This document shows positions 10,203-26,150 of a stretch of 64,000 bases of DNA, one piece after another. The position numbers and the translations under genes are program-made. Positions within the stretch are counted from its first letter, which is position 1. Each line of letters begins with the position of its first letter. The notes under the pieces were generated by a model that saw nothing but the letters and a program-made list of their open reading frames with translations, had not been told where the DNA came from and made no database searches. The stretch is taken from contig NZ_BMOM01000014.1 of NCBI RefSeq assembly GCF_014647075.1, positions 18,795-82,794 of the forward strand, written 5' to 3'. This DNA is from Deinococcus aerophilus. GTDB lineage: Bacteria; Deinococcota; Deinococci; Deinococcales; Deinococcaceae.

Positions 10203-10352
10203 TCCGTCGGGCCGCAGTGGTCTGGACCTGTGAATCGTCCGGACCCTGCGCGGGCGGCCCCCTTTCCTGCTGCCGGCGTTTCATTTGCTCCCGACGCCCC
10301 CAACGTGCCCGTCAGCTTCCCGTCAACCTCAACCCCTTCAATGGAGTGCAAG

Positions 10353-11135
10353 ATGCGTAAACCCACCTTTCTGATCCTGACCATGCTGCTCTCGACGCCC
10401 GCGCTGGCCTGGGTACCCCAGCTGGACGAGTCCACCGCCAAATCCGTGATTGACGGTGCCTATGGCCGCCGCGCACCGGTCCCCACCTTCCAGACCGTGG
10501 ACCTGAGTGTCAAGGACGGCCAGTTCGCCGCCGGCAAGGACGTGGTCAAGGCGTTTGAGGGGGGGTCCACCTGCGTTCAGAACTGGGTGGCCGCGCCCCA
10601 GGATTTCAGCGCGGGCAGCCGCCCCGTCTCGCTGACCCTCAGCGGTCAGGCCGATCAGCTGTTCTTCCAGGCCCAGGACGCCCGCGACTCGTTCAAGAAT
10701 CTGAGTGCCAAGGAAGCGCTGGGCGAGGAATATGCGAGCAAACGGTTGCCTAACGGCGAACTGCGGATTGACGTGGGTGTGCGCGGCCTGCCCACCGAAC
10801 AGGCCCGCAGCGCCTATCTGGTGCGTCTGAAGGGCAAGGATGGCCAGTTGCTCGCCCCCAGTCGCTCGACCTATGTCAACGACTGGAAGCCCATGGACAT
10901 TGCCGGAAATCCAGGCCCTGTATCCGCAACGGCCCCGGCCAAGAGCACCACAGATGGAAACACCACGGCAACTGCGGCGCCTGCCAAGGGGCCTTTCCAG
11001 GGCACGCTGGTCTATTACTTCCAGCCACTCAAGGCCGGCCTGGGAGCCAGTGACAAGGCAGAGTTGCTGCTGCGCACCGAGGCCGATACCAGCTGCGCTT
11101 ACAGCATCACGCTGGACCTGGGCAGCTTCCAGTAA
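10353..11135 (+). CDS. Secreted protein of unknown function, downstream of the TonB-like gene
   Basis: The 260-residue protein has a clean signal peptide (MRKPTFLILTMLLSTPALA, cleavage predicted after residue 19) and no further membrane helix, so it should be periplasmic or outside. The mature part contains two cysteines, in GSTCVQNW and TSCAYS. A low-complexity Ala/Thr/Lys bridge (residues about 195-220) separates a larger first domain from a C-terminal beta-rich part ending SITLDLGSFQ. I recognise no family. The start ATG 10353 has GGAG seven bases upstream. It lies 150 bases after the TonB-like gene on the same strand and before a strong terminator, so it may be the last gene of that operon and a functional partner. 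That link is inference. Confidence 0.75.
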   Translation: MRKPTFLILTMLLSTPALAWVPQLDESTAKSVIDGAYGRRAPVPTFQTVDLSVKDGQFAAGKDVVKAFEGGSTCVQNWVAAPQDFSAGSRPVSLTLSGQADQLFFQAQDARDSFKNLSAKEALGEEYASKRLPNGELRIDVGVRGLPTEQARSAYLVRLKGKDGQLLAPSRSTYVNDWKPMDIAGNPGPVSATAPAKSTTDGNTTATAAPAKGPFQGTLVYYFQPLKAGLGASDKAELLLRTEADTSCAYSITLDLGSFQ

Positions 11136-11146
11136 TTTCCCCATCC

Positions 11147-11181
11147 CCGCCGTCCGGACCGCACAGGTGTCCGGACGGCGG
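11147..11181. terminator. Hairpin terminator between convergent genes
   Basis: A perfect 13-base stem (CCGCCGTCCGGAC, 11147-11159, and GTCCGGACGGCGG, 11169-11181) has a nine-base loop and lies between the stop of the secreted protein gene and the stop of trmK. The T-tract is weak on both strands, but the position between convergent stops supports a terminator. Confidence 0.75.
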
Positions 11182-11227
11182 TTGCCTTGAGATCAAGACA
11201 AGACCTGCGAGGCCGGGACCCGCACAT

Positions 11228-11906
11228 TCAAAGTACGGCGGCCTGCACCGCTTCGCCGGTCAGCCAGTCCAGGGCTGTGCGGGCCGTATGCAGCTCCGTC
11301 CACGAGTCGCGGCCCGGCGCGGCCACCGGCGTCAGGCGGGCCACGTCGGCCTCCACCTGACGCCGCAGCAGCTCGCCCCCGGCCCGCAGCAGGTGGGGGC
11401 CGTAGCGCAGCGCTGCGGCGGTGGGCAGCCCCACGTACGCTGGATCCGGTCCCCCGACCCGCTCCAGTCGCAATACCGCGTAGGTCCAGTACCCCGCCAC
11501 CAGCCGCTCGGCCCGGACATGAAAACCCGCCTCGCGCGCCCACAGCCGCAGCAACAGCGCCGAATCGTTGGGCTGCAACACCAGCGCCGGGGGCAGGCGG
11601 TCTGCCGCCCGCTTCAGGATGCCCATGATGGTATGAGCGCCCATGCCACACACGCTGGCGCTGTCCACCTCGCCGGGCTGCAGGGGCGCAAAACCGTTGC
11701 CCTCACGCACCTCGATGTGGTTCTGTAACCGGGTCCGGGCGACGCTGCGCCGGGCCTGTTCCAGCGGACCGGGATTGAGTTCCACCACGACGCAGCGTGC
11801 CGCGTGGCCGTCCCGGATCAGACGCACCGGCAGGCGGGCGTGGTCGCTGCCGATGTCGGCGTGAACCCCGGCCCGGATCAGGTGCTTGACCGCTTCCAGG
11901 CGGGCG

Positions 11907-11926
<20 letters not shown>
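11228..11926 (-). CDS. trmK: tRNA (adenine(22)-N1)-methyltransferase TrmK family
   Basis: The 232-residue protein has a Rossmann-type SAM-binding core with the family motif ADIGSDHARLPVRLI at residues 23-37. It also shows VVVELNPGPLEQARRSV, VREGNGFAPL and VCGMGAHTIMGIL. It ends with the long helical C-terminal extension (LLRAGGELLRRQVEADVARL) typical of TrmK. The enzyme methylates A22 of tRNA. The ATG at 11926 overlaps the end of the YqhA-like gene by 20 bases, so the two are co-transcribed. The longer open frame to 12181 is merely the overlapping gene read out of frame. Confidence in the exact substrate is moderate. Confidence 0.85.
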
Positions 11927-12451
<525 letters not shown>

Positions 12452-12452
<1 letters not shown>

Positions 12453-13039
12453 CAATCCCGCTCCGCCGGGTCAGGGGCCGGCAGGGCCGTCACCGTGTCG
12501 CCCACCCGGATGACCCCGCCCACGACCACCCGCGCGGTCAGGCCGCCGTGGCCGCGCACCGCGTTGTAGCCGCCGGGGCCCAGGGTCTCCTCCATACGCG
12601 AACACGGATGGCACTCGCCGGTGCCCTCCAGCACCACCGTACCGATGCGAAAGCGGGCGTCCTTGAGGGCAAGCAGCGACAGGCCGCTGACCACGATGTT
12701 GCGCCGCAGCTGTTCCGGCGTGACCTCGGCCTGCCCAGTCAGGGCGGCCATCACCGGAAAATGCTCGGCCTGGATCAGCGTGACCTGCCGCCGGCCGGGT
12801 CCGCCGGGAACCGGCTGGGCGGGCGCTCTGGTCGTTTCCTCCAGAACACCGGACAGGGCCGTCAGGCGCCCCGGGGCGGTCTTGCCGTGGTCGCCGATCA
12901 GCCCGACCAGCGGATGCGCCTCGACCTCAGCCACGGCAACCACCGCCGCGCGGCGGGCCGGTCGCAGGCCCAGCCACTGCACCCGTCCGGGGCGGGGAAA
13001 GGTCGCGCGCAGCTCATGAATCGTCTTCACGTCCGACAT
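12452..13039 (-). CDS. MOSC domain-containing protein
   Basis: The 195-residue protein has a MOSC (molybdenum cofactor sulfurase C-terminal) domain. Early residues IHELRATFPRPGRVQWLGLRP lead into a beta-barrel. The family's later motifs follow: LTLIQAEH-like VTLIQAEHFPV, RRNIVVSGLSLLALKDARF, and the conserved cysteine region GTGECHPCSRMEE. The final RGHGGLTARVVVGGVIRVGD is also typical. MOSC proteins bind Moco or transfer sulfur to it and are also found in metal-sulfur handling and detoxification. The ATG at 13039 was chosen over an upstream in-frame codon at 13090. It is the first gene of a three-gene minus-strand operon, divergent from tyrS. Confidence 0.85.
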
Positions 13040-13155
13040 GCTAGCGGCCCCTCCCCTCCTTCCGGAGAGACGCGCTACACTCTGGGTCATGAGGCGTCTG
13101 ACCCGACGTGCATATCGACCCCGCCGCTAACGGTGGGAGGTCAGCCACAGCCTGA

Positions 13156-14469
<1,314 letters not shown>

Positions 14470-14493
14470 GTCAGGGGTGTGGACCGGGTTTAA

Positions 14494-14528
14494 ATAAAGG
14501 GGCTAAGAGGGCCGGGCGCGCCCTTTAT
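14494..14528 (+). terminator. Possible first terminator hairpin after tyrS
   Basis: ATAAAGGG (14494-14501) can pair with CCCTTTAT (14521-14528) around a GC-rich loop, 25 bases after the tyrS stop. No T-run follows. A stronger terminator lies about 40 bases further on. Confidence 0.45.
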
Positions 14529-14564
14529 ATCCCCCACACCCTTCACAAAATCTTTAATGAAGTT

Positions 14565-14595
14565 GCGGCCTCTCGCATGGAGAAGGCCGCTTTTT
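14565..14595 (+). terminator. Intrinsic terminator downstream of tyrS
   Basis: A seven-base stem, GCGGCCT (14565-14571) with AGGCCGC (14584-14590), is followed by TTTTT. It lies on the plus strand, before the DnaA-box cluster of the tyrS-pyk gap. Confidence 0.85.
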
Positions 14596-14599
14596 CAGA

Positions 14600-14730
14600 G
14601 TTATACACAGGCGAGTGTGGATAAGCTCCCGTTGCTGTTAACAACGTGGACAACGTCAAAAACAGGGCGTGACCGCCTTCACTTATCCACAGGTTCAGTG
14701 TGGACAAAGTACGTGCCTGTGGATAAAAAA
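14600..14730. other. DnaA-box cluster A in the tyrS-pyk gap
   Basis: The gap from 14470 to 14815 holds no gene. Besides two hairpins it contains DnaA-box sequences: TTATACACA at 14601 (plus), TGTGGATAA at 14616 (minus), TTATCCACA at 14683 (plus), TGTGGACAA at 14699 (one mismatch) and TGTGGATAA at 14718 (minus). Three are perfect TTATCCACA. The cluster lies about 4.6 kb from oriC. Two similar clusters lie in the eno-dnaN and dnaN-dnaA gaps. It may titrate DnaA or act as a secondary binding region; its role is unproven. Confidence 0.7.
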
Positions 14731-14815
14731 ACCGACCCGCTCTGGACAGCGCCAGGAGCAGGTAGGAGGGTGGAGATTATTCAGGGCAAAACCGCGCGGT
14801 TCTGGACCCCGGACT

Positions 14816-16264
<1,449 letters not shown>

Positions 16265-16332
16265 GTGTGGTTTCTTCCTCATTTCAGTTCGGTTCCTACC
16301 GGATCCGGGTGGAATCACTTCCAATCACCGTC

Positions 16333-16378
16333 AAAAGAGCGATGAACCCGGCGCTGTGCTCGCCCCGGTGTTCATCGC
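16333..16378 (-). terminator. Intrinsic terminator between eno and pyk
   Basis: On the minus strand GCGATGAA...TTCATCGC (16371-16378 with 16339-16346), extended by a CCGG/CCGG pairing inside, forms a long stem. It is followed by TCTTTT. It lies 15 bases after the eno stop and about 70 before the pyk start. Confidence 0.8.
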
Positions 16379-16392
16379 CGGTCGCGTCCGGG

Positions 16393-17742
<1,350 letters not shown>

Positions 17743-17819
17743 TCATGTCAGCTGCGGGTGTATCCGGTCTAACCGCTGGGGCGAGGACAGGGCAGAAATC
17801 AAAAAACAGCGACGCAATC

Positions 17820-17870
17820 GAGGTTATCCACAAAAGTTATCCACAGACGAAATACCTGTGGATAACTTTG
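17820..17870. other. DnaA-box cluster B in the eno-dnaN gap
   Basis: The gap from 17662 to 18034 (about 370 bases) contains no convincing gene. Within 50 bases it has three exact DnaA boxes: TTATCCACA at 17824-17832 and 17837-17845 (plus), and TGTGGATAA at 17857-17865 (minus). The rest is AT-richer than the surroundings near 17790-17890 and otherwise featureless. It sits just downstream of dnaN, about 1.3 kb from oriC, and probably binds DnaA. Confidence 0.75.
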
Positions 17871-18034
17871 TTCAAAACCAAGAAAGTCATTAAGCCGGGT
17901 TGAGGGGCATGAAGGAGCCGCTGCCTGCTGGATGGAATGCGGAGGGCCCACCCTTCCTGTCCCGCCAACCACGATCTGTCTTCCGGTCCTGTGATCCCCT
18001 CCCCGCATGCCCCGTGGCGGCCCGGAGAGGCCCC

Positions 18035-19123
18035 TTAAACGCGCAGCGTGACCATGACCGCCATGTACCCGCCCCCCCCGCTCGCGCGGAAGATGGCGGG
18101 GCTGGTGGAGCCGGAGAAGAGCAGCTCGGCTTCACCGTCAATGGGCCCCAGGGCATCGAGGACATGGCGGGCATTGAAGGCCAAGCTCATGGCCGGTTCG
18201 GCGCCGCCCTGCGTGACCGGCAGGGTGTCCTGGGCACGGCCGTAGTCACCCTCGGCGGCCAGACGCAGCTGACCCTCGGACACCAGAAACTCCACCCGGT
18301 TGTTGGCATTCTTGTCGGCCAGCACGGCCACACGGTTCACCGCTTCCTTGAGGGCCGTGGCAGGCAGGGTGACCTGCAGCTTGATGTCTTTGGGAATGAC
18401 CCGTTCATAGTCGGGAAAGTCGCCGTCCAGCAATTTGAGGTTCATGCGCACGCGGTCGGTGGTCACGCTGAGCATGCCCTCGCCGTAGGTGAAACGGGCC
18501 TCGCCGTCCTTGAGCACGCGGATCAGCTCGTCCACGCTGCGGGCCGGAATGATCAGATTCCGGCCGTCACCGCTGGCCGGAAAATCGCGGATGGCGACCC
18601 TGTAGCCATCCGAGGCCACCACCCGCGCCGAACCGTCCTCAGGATGGTGTTCGAGCTTGATGCCCCGGAACACGGCCTGGAAAGCCTCGTTGCTGGCGGC
18701 GTACCGCACGCTGCCCAGGGCGCGGGCCAGTTCCTCAGCATTCAGGCTCAGGTCCGCGTTGCCCGGGAAGCTCAGCGGCGGATACGCCTCGAGGTCGCCG
18801 GTCTGCAGTTTGAAATCTGAACCGCCCGCCCGCACTGAAAGCTCCTGCGCGTTAAGTTCGAGTTCGACGAGTTCGCCACCCAGATTGCGGACGATCTGCG
18901 CAAACAGGTGTGCAGGAACCACAAAGCTCTGTGGCTGCTGCACTTCGGCAGGAACGAAGCATGACAGGTCGATTTCCAGGTTCGTGCCGCTGAGGGTCAA
19001 TCCTGCCTCGCTCGCCTCGACCTTGAGGGAAGTGAGCAGGGGATTGCTGCTGCGGTTGGGGACGACGCGTTCGAGGAGACCCAGACCTTCGCTGAGAACT
19101 TTTTTGGTGACGTGTGCTTTCAT
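18035..19123 (-). CDS. dnaN: DNA polymerase III beta subunit (sliding clamp)
   Basis: The 362-residue protein has the three tandem clamp domains. Typical segments are [20 protein letters not shown] near the start, [40 protein letters not shown], and the C-terminal [20 protein letters not shown] followed by MAVMVTLRV (the hydrophobic-cleft domain). It tethers polymerase to DNA. ATG 19123 (MKAHVTKK) was chosen over GTG 19135 four codons earlier. It directly follows the oriC region and dnaA on the same strand, the classical dnaA-oriC-dnaN order. Confidence 0.97.
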   Translation of the reverse strand: MKAHVTKKVLSEGLGLLERVVPNRSSNPLLTSLKVEASEAGLTLSGTNLEIDLSCFVPAEVQQPQSFVVPAHLFAQIVRNLGGELVELELNAQELSVRAGGSDFKLQTGDLEAYPPLSFPGNADLSLNAEELARALGSVRYAASNEAFQAVFRGIKLEHHPEDGSARVVASDGYRVAIRDFPASGDGRNLIIPARSVDELIRVLKDGEARFTYGEGMLSVTTDRVRMNLKLLDGDFPDYERVIPKDIKLQVTLPATALKEAVNRVAVLADKNANNRVEFLVSEGQLRLAAEGDYGRAQDTLPVTQGGAEPAMSLAFNARHVLDALGPIDGEAELLFSGSTSPAIFRASGGGGYMAVMVTLRV

Positions 19124-19149
19124 GCCATGCCTCACTGAATGGTTCCCTA

Positions 19150-19220
19150 TCTTTTACCTGTTCTTATAAACATAAAAAGATAGTAGTAGTAGTAATAGGG
19201 CCTGTGGAAACTGTGGAAAA
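19150..19220 (-). other. oriC basal unwinding element: DnaA-trios flanked by AT-rich DUE
   Basis: On the minus strand the order is two TTTCCACA-type DnaA boxes (complement of TGTGGAAAC 19203-19211 and TGTGGAAAA 19212-19220), a short GC block, six trinucleotide repeats (plus-strand TAGTAGTAGTAGTAATAG, 19181-19198) and an AT-rich tract (19151-19180). This is the box, GC-linker, DnaA-trio, AT-rich layout described for bacterial origin unwinding. It lies just upstream of dnaN, within the dnaA-dnaN gap that also holds a dense DnaA-box array, so it is the probable site where strands first open. Confidence 0.8.
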
Positions 19221-19410
19221 GTGGCTTAGGGCTGCGCTGGGAGCGGGTTCGTCTTGTGGATGAAATTGTGGATAAGTGGCCGCTTCCTGTGGATAACCTG
19301 TGGACAAAAAGGCGGGTTATCCACAGGGGTCTGGAAAGCCCGAGTTATCCACAAAGTTATCCACAGAAAAAACGGGGTTATCCACAGCTTATCCACAGGG
19401 TTATCCACAG
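19203..19410. other. Chromosomal origin oriC: DnaA-box array between dnaA and dnaN
   Basis: The gap from 19124 to 19485 holds no gene. It has six exact TTATCCACA boxes on the plus strand (19317, 19345, 19357, 19378, 19389, 19401) and two exact boxes on the minus strand (19267, 19288). One minus box has a single change (TGTGGACAA, 19299). Two more minus-orientation TGTGGAAA boxes sit at 19203 and 19212, next to the unwinding element. The boxes lie between the dnaA stop (19486) and the dnaN start (19123). This location, density and the DnaA-trios make it the replication origin. No GC-skew calculation was possible, so that test is open. Confidence 0.93.
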
Positions 19411-19485
19411 CTTGTGAAAGTCTGCACACGGTTTTGGAACGGAATTTGGAACTTATTTGTTGTGAAACAGAATGCTGCAAGCTCA

Positions 19486-20865
<1,380 letters not shown>

Positions 20866-20987
20866 AAGCGCGCACCTCCCTTACCGCCTGCGTCCAGCGC
20901 CGGCGTGTGGTTCTTAGCCCAGTGCGCGGCCAGCATACCACTCCCCTTTTCTCTCCCGAAAGGAAAAGAGCGGTCCGGACAGAGAGT

Positions 20988-21950
20988 TCAGTGCTGTGAA
21001 ACCGAGAGCAGGGCGGCCTCGCGCTCCGGGGTCAGGGTGTACGGAAGGCCAGCGCCCTGGCTCCATGCGCGGGTGTCGCGCGCCGTTGTGGCCGGATCGG
21101 TCAGGGTCAGGCCCGCCGAGACGGCACGCGTGTTGTCCACGTCCATCAGGCCGGCCTGCTCGCCGTGTTCGGGCAGGTACAGCGGCAGGTCACGTGCGGC
21201 CAGCCCGTGCTTCTCCAGGGCCTGTGGATCGGTCCACCGCGCGTCGGTGACCTCCAGTACGGTCAGGAACTCGGCCCAGGTCAGCCGTGGGCCGGCGAGG
21301 TTGAAGATGCCGCCCACTTGCTCCTCGGTCACGGTGACCGTGAACCGGGCAAGGTCACGCGCGTCAATCACCTGCACATGATCCTGGCCGTCGCCGGGAG
21401 CGAGGACGGTACCTCCGCGTGCCGCGCGGTCCACCCAGTACGGGTAACGCGCGGTGTGGTCAAACGGTCCGGCCACGATCTGCGGGCGCAGGAGGGTGCA
21501 GGCCCCGCCATAGACCTCCTGCACGATGCGCTCGCAGGTGACCTTGAGGGGCCCGTAGGTCTCGCCCGTGACCTCGGTCACGTCCTCGGCGGCGCCCGTG
21601 GACAGCGGATCGTCCTCACGCACCGGATGGCGGCCTGGCTCGGCGTACACGCTGACCGTGCTGATGAACACGTAACGGTCCACGCGGCCCTGCAGCGCCT
21701 CGGCGCTGGCCCGCACCTGCCCGGGCGTGTAGCCGCTGACGTCCACACACGCGTCCCAGCGGCGGCCCTCCAGCGCGCTCAGGCCCGCCGCCCCCTTGTT
21801 GCGGTCTCCGTGCAGGCGTTCGACCTCCGCGGACAACTCATCCTTGGATTTGCCCCGGGTCAGGACCGTGACCGCGTGGCCCTTGTCCAGAAACGCCTCC
21901 ACGATATGCCGCCCTACGAACTGCGTGCCGCCCAGGATCAGGATGTTCAT
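20988..21950 (-). CDS. NAD-dependent epimerase/dehydratase family (extended SDR) protein
   Basis: The 320-residue protein opens with a Rossmann nucleotide-binding motif (ILGGTQFVGRHIVEAFLDKG, residues 4-23). It shows the active-site pair in YGPLKVTCE (Tyr-x3-Lys) with a Ser/Thr in FISTVSVYAEPG. The pattern GGTQFVGRH and the later GGIFNLAGPRLTWAEFL fit atypical SDRs of the NAD-dependent epimerase/reductase group used on nucleotide sugars or on protein-bound sugars. The substrate is not identifiable. ATG 21950 was chosen, two codons into the open frame. It is on the same strand as dnaA but 45 bases beyond the dnaA leader, with no obvious functional link. Confidence 0.75.
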   Translation of the reverse strand: MNILILGGTQFVGRHIVEAFLDKGHAVTVLTRGKSKDELSAEVERLHGDRNKGAAGLSALEGRRWDACVDVSGYTPGQVRASAEALQGRVDRYVFISTVSVYAEPGRHPVREDDPLSTGAAEDVTEVTGETYGPLKVTCERIVQEVYGGACTLLRPQIVAGPFDHTARYPYWVDRAARGGTVLAPGDGQDHVQVIDARDLARFTVTVTEEQVGGIFNLAGPRLTWAEFLTVLEVTDARWTDPQALEKHGLAARDLPLYLPEHGEQAGLMDVDNTRAVSAGLTLTDPATTARDTRAWSQGAGLPYTLTPEREAALLSVSQH

Positions 21951-21982
21951 GCCCACACCATAGAGCGGGCAGAATAGACCGC

Positions 21983-22270
21983 ATGAAAATCCGCTTCACT
22001 TCGCGCGGGGTCCGCGTGCGCATCGATGATCTGGAACTCGCCGCCCTGATCCGGGGCGAACGCCTCACGGTGCAGGTGGACTGGCCCGCCGGAGGGTGGA
22101 TGCTGAACCTTGATCCCCACGGTGATGGAGTACAGGGAAGCGGCGGACATCTGAACATCGGGCTGCGCGGCTGTCTCGCTCTGCTGACCGATCCCCAGCG
22201 GGAGGGCGTCACGCTGGATGGGCCGCCGCGGGTAGATGTGGAAAAGGACTTCGGCCCTCAGCACGTGTAG
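21983..22270 (+). CDS. Small protein of unknown function
   Basis: The 95-residue protein starts MKIRFTSRGVRVRIDDLELA and contains mixed charged and hydrophobic residues, no signal peptide or membrane helix. The opening is reminiscent of short DUF7009-type proteins, but this was judged by eye only. It is divergent from the epimerase gene (33 bases) and convergent with dprA (stop 22270 against 22289). I can assign no role. It is kept because the frame has coding-like third positions and no competing gene on either strand here. Confidence 0.55.
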   Translation: MKIRFTSRGVRVRIDDLELAALIRGERLTVQVDWPAGGWMLNLDPHGDGVQGSGGHLNIGLRGCLALLTDPQREGVTLDGPPRVDVEKDFGPQHV

Positions 22271-22288
22271 GTGGCCGCAGGACGTGCC

Positions 22289-23374
22289 CTAACGCCGTGC
22301 CCAGCGCCCCCCAATCTCTTCAGCTAAGCCCATCAGATTCAGCATTACCAGGGCAGTCTGAAGGTCGGGCAGGGCCAGTCCGGTCGTGCCCTGCAGGTCA
22401 TCCAGCGTGACCGGGACGCTCAGGGCAGCCAGCACGCGCCGCTGTTCGGGGGGCAGGTCGGGCTGGGGCGCGGCGGGGGCCACACCCCAGCCCATCTCGT
22501 TCAGGATGTCCTGGGCCGTCTCGGTAAGGACCGCGCCGTCGCGGAGCAACTGGTGGGGACCGGCGGCCCGTGGGTCGCCCGCCCGACCGGGAACCGCGAA
22601 GACCGTACGGCCGCATTCCAGCGCGTGCGTAGCGGTGATCAGTGACCCGGATTTGCGTTCGCCTTCCACGACCAGCGTGCCGGCGCTCAGCGCGGCGATC
22701 ACCCGGTTGCGGGTGGGAAAATGGTGCTGCGCCGGGCCGGTGCCCAGCGGATACTCGCTGATCACGGTGAGGCGCTCGGCCAGACGCTCATTCTCGCGCG
22801 GGTAGATCACGTTCACGGCGCTGCCCAGCACGCCGATGCTGAGGCCTCCGGCCTCCACCGCCGCCGTGTGGGCGGCTGTATCGACGCCGCGCGCCAGTCC
22901 GCTCACCACCACCACGCCGGCCCGTGCCAGGTCGGCGGTGAGCGCCCGGGTCAGGCTCAGGGCGTAGGGGCTCGCCGCCCGCGTGCCCACGATGCCCACG
23001 GCGCGCGGCACGACCGGCAGGGCGGGCAGCCCACCGCGCACCCACAGCACCGGGGGCGGGTCGTCCAGGGCCTCCAGCGCCTCCGGGTAGCCTTGCAGGC
23101 CCCGGCCCAGCAGGGTCACCCCCGTCCGCGCGGCCTTCTGCACTTCGTCCTGTGCCTCCGCCGCCGCCCTGGGAAGGCCGATGGCCGCCACGCTCCGGCT
23201 GTCCAGTCCCGGCACCCCGCGCAGGTCGCCCACGGGTGCCTGCAGGGCGGTTTGCGCGCTGCCAAAATGCCGCCGCAAGGCCTCGATGCGGCGCGGTCCC
23301 AGGTGCGGCGTGAGGCGCAGGGTGAGCAGGGCCAGCAGTTCGGCGGCGGGAGTGGGGGGTGCGGCGCGGGTCAC
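22289..23374 (-). CDS. dprA: DNA-processing protein DprA (Smf)
   Basis: The 361-residue protein matches DprA. It has an N-terminal helix-rich part, then the Rossmann core with [17 protein letters not shown] (GSRxA-like), [37 protein letters not shown] and [22 protein letters not shown]-terminal winged-helix-like domain starts around [16 protein letters not shown]. DprA loads RecA on single-stranded DNA during natural transformation. The start chosen is GTG 23374 ([17 protein letters not shown]); the frame is open to 23467 but that end overlaps the histidine kinase stop region. Natural competence is well known in Deinococcus. Confidence 0.93.
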   Translation of the reverse strand: MTRAAPPTPAAELLALLTLRLTPHLGPRRIEALRRHFGSAQTALQAPVGDLRGVPGLDSRSVAAIGLPRAAAEAQDEVQKAARTGVTLLGRGLQGYPEALEALDDPPPVLWVRGGLPALPVVPRAVGIVGTRAASPYALSLTRALTADLARAGVVVVSGLARGVDTAAHTAAVEAGGLSIGVLGSAVNVIYPRENERLAERLTVISEYPLGTGPAQHHFPTRNRVIAALSAGTLVVEGERKSGSLITATHALECGRTVFAVPGRAGDPRAAGPHQLLRDGAVLTETAQDILNEMGWGVAPAAPQPDLPPEQRRVLAALSVPVTLDDLQGTTGLALPDLQTALVMLNLMGLAEEIGGRWARR

Positions 23375-23423
23375 GCAGTTCAGGATAGGCAGAGCCGTCT
23401 TCCAGCTTCCTTTCCGGGGCCGG

Positions 23424-24818
<1,395 letters not shown>

Positions 24819-24825
24819 CGGGTCT

Positions 24826-25485
<660 letters not shown>

Positions 25486-25543
25486 GGGAGCTCCTTGAAT
25501 CAGGGAAAGGTGGGTTCGGGCAGACCGCGGAACGCTGGCCGGC

Positions 25544-25981
25544 TTATTTGAGGCTGGGGACGACAGGAAGCGGGAGGGCCACCTTGAGGCCCGGCAGGCT
25601 CAGGGACTGTCCGGCCGGCTGGGCACTCAGGGTCAGTTTGTAGGGAGCGAGGAATTTGACGAAGGTCACGTCGGTGTTGACGCTGCGTTCGCCCGCCGTG
25701 GCCGGAATCTGCAGGGTCAGCTTGCCGTCGCTGAGGGTGCCGTTGTAGCGGCTCTTGAGGCCCGGAAAGGTCACGCGGGCCTTTTCCTCGTCGGTGGGGG
25801 CAAACAGGACGACCACCGGGCCGTCGTAGTCCCCGACGAACTGCATGACCAGCTTGCCGCCGCTGCTCTCGCCGTCGCCCACCTTGGTCTGGAGTTCGCG
25901 GTCCCACACCTGAACTTTCAGCGCCTGCGCCGCGGGGGCCAGGGCTGTCAGGCACAGCAGGAAAAGAAGCAGACGGGGCAT
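25544..25981 (-). CDS. Secreted protein of unknown function
   Basis: The 145-residue protein (146 from ATG 25984, one codon earlier) has a signal peptide ([20 protein letters not shown]) and a short mature domain rich in beta-strand residues ([31 protein letters not shown]). There is no cysteine in the mature part and no recognisable family. It sits 58 bases upstream of the response regulator gene on the same strand and downstream of the bkd terminator, so it could be in the regulator-kinase transcription unit. A sensing or accessory role is speculation. Confidence 0.65.
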   Translation of the reverse strand: MPRLLLFLLCLTALAPAAQALKVQVWDRELQTKVGDGESSGGKLVMQFVGDYDGPVVVLFAPTDEEKARVTFPGLKSRYNGTLSDGKLTLQIPATAGERSVNTDVTFVKFLAPYKLTLSAQPAGQSLSLPGLKVALPLPVVPSLK

Positions 25982-26027
25982 CATGACAGTGTAACGGAGT
26001 CTCCTGAAAGCGGGGGGAACATCGGCG

Positions 26028-26071
26028 AAAAAAGGCGGGTGGGCCGGGACCTGTGATCCCGGTGTTCCACC
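26028..26071 (-). terminator. Intrinsic terminator of the 2-oxoacid dehydrogenase operon
   Basis: On the minus strand GGTGG...CCGGGA pairs with TCCCGG...CCACC, using positions 26067-26071 and 26057-26062 against 26044-26049 and 26038-26042. The stem is followed by CGCCTTTTTT. It lies about 80 bases after the stop of the E2 gene. Confidence 0.75.
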
Positions 26072-26150
26072 CTAGCGCCTCAAGCTGACGCCCTTTTGAT
26101 GCCGCCAGGCACGCACCTTCAGGAAAGCCTGAGGTCTGCCCTCTCCCCGG

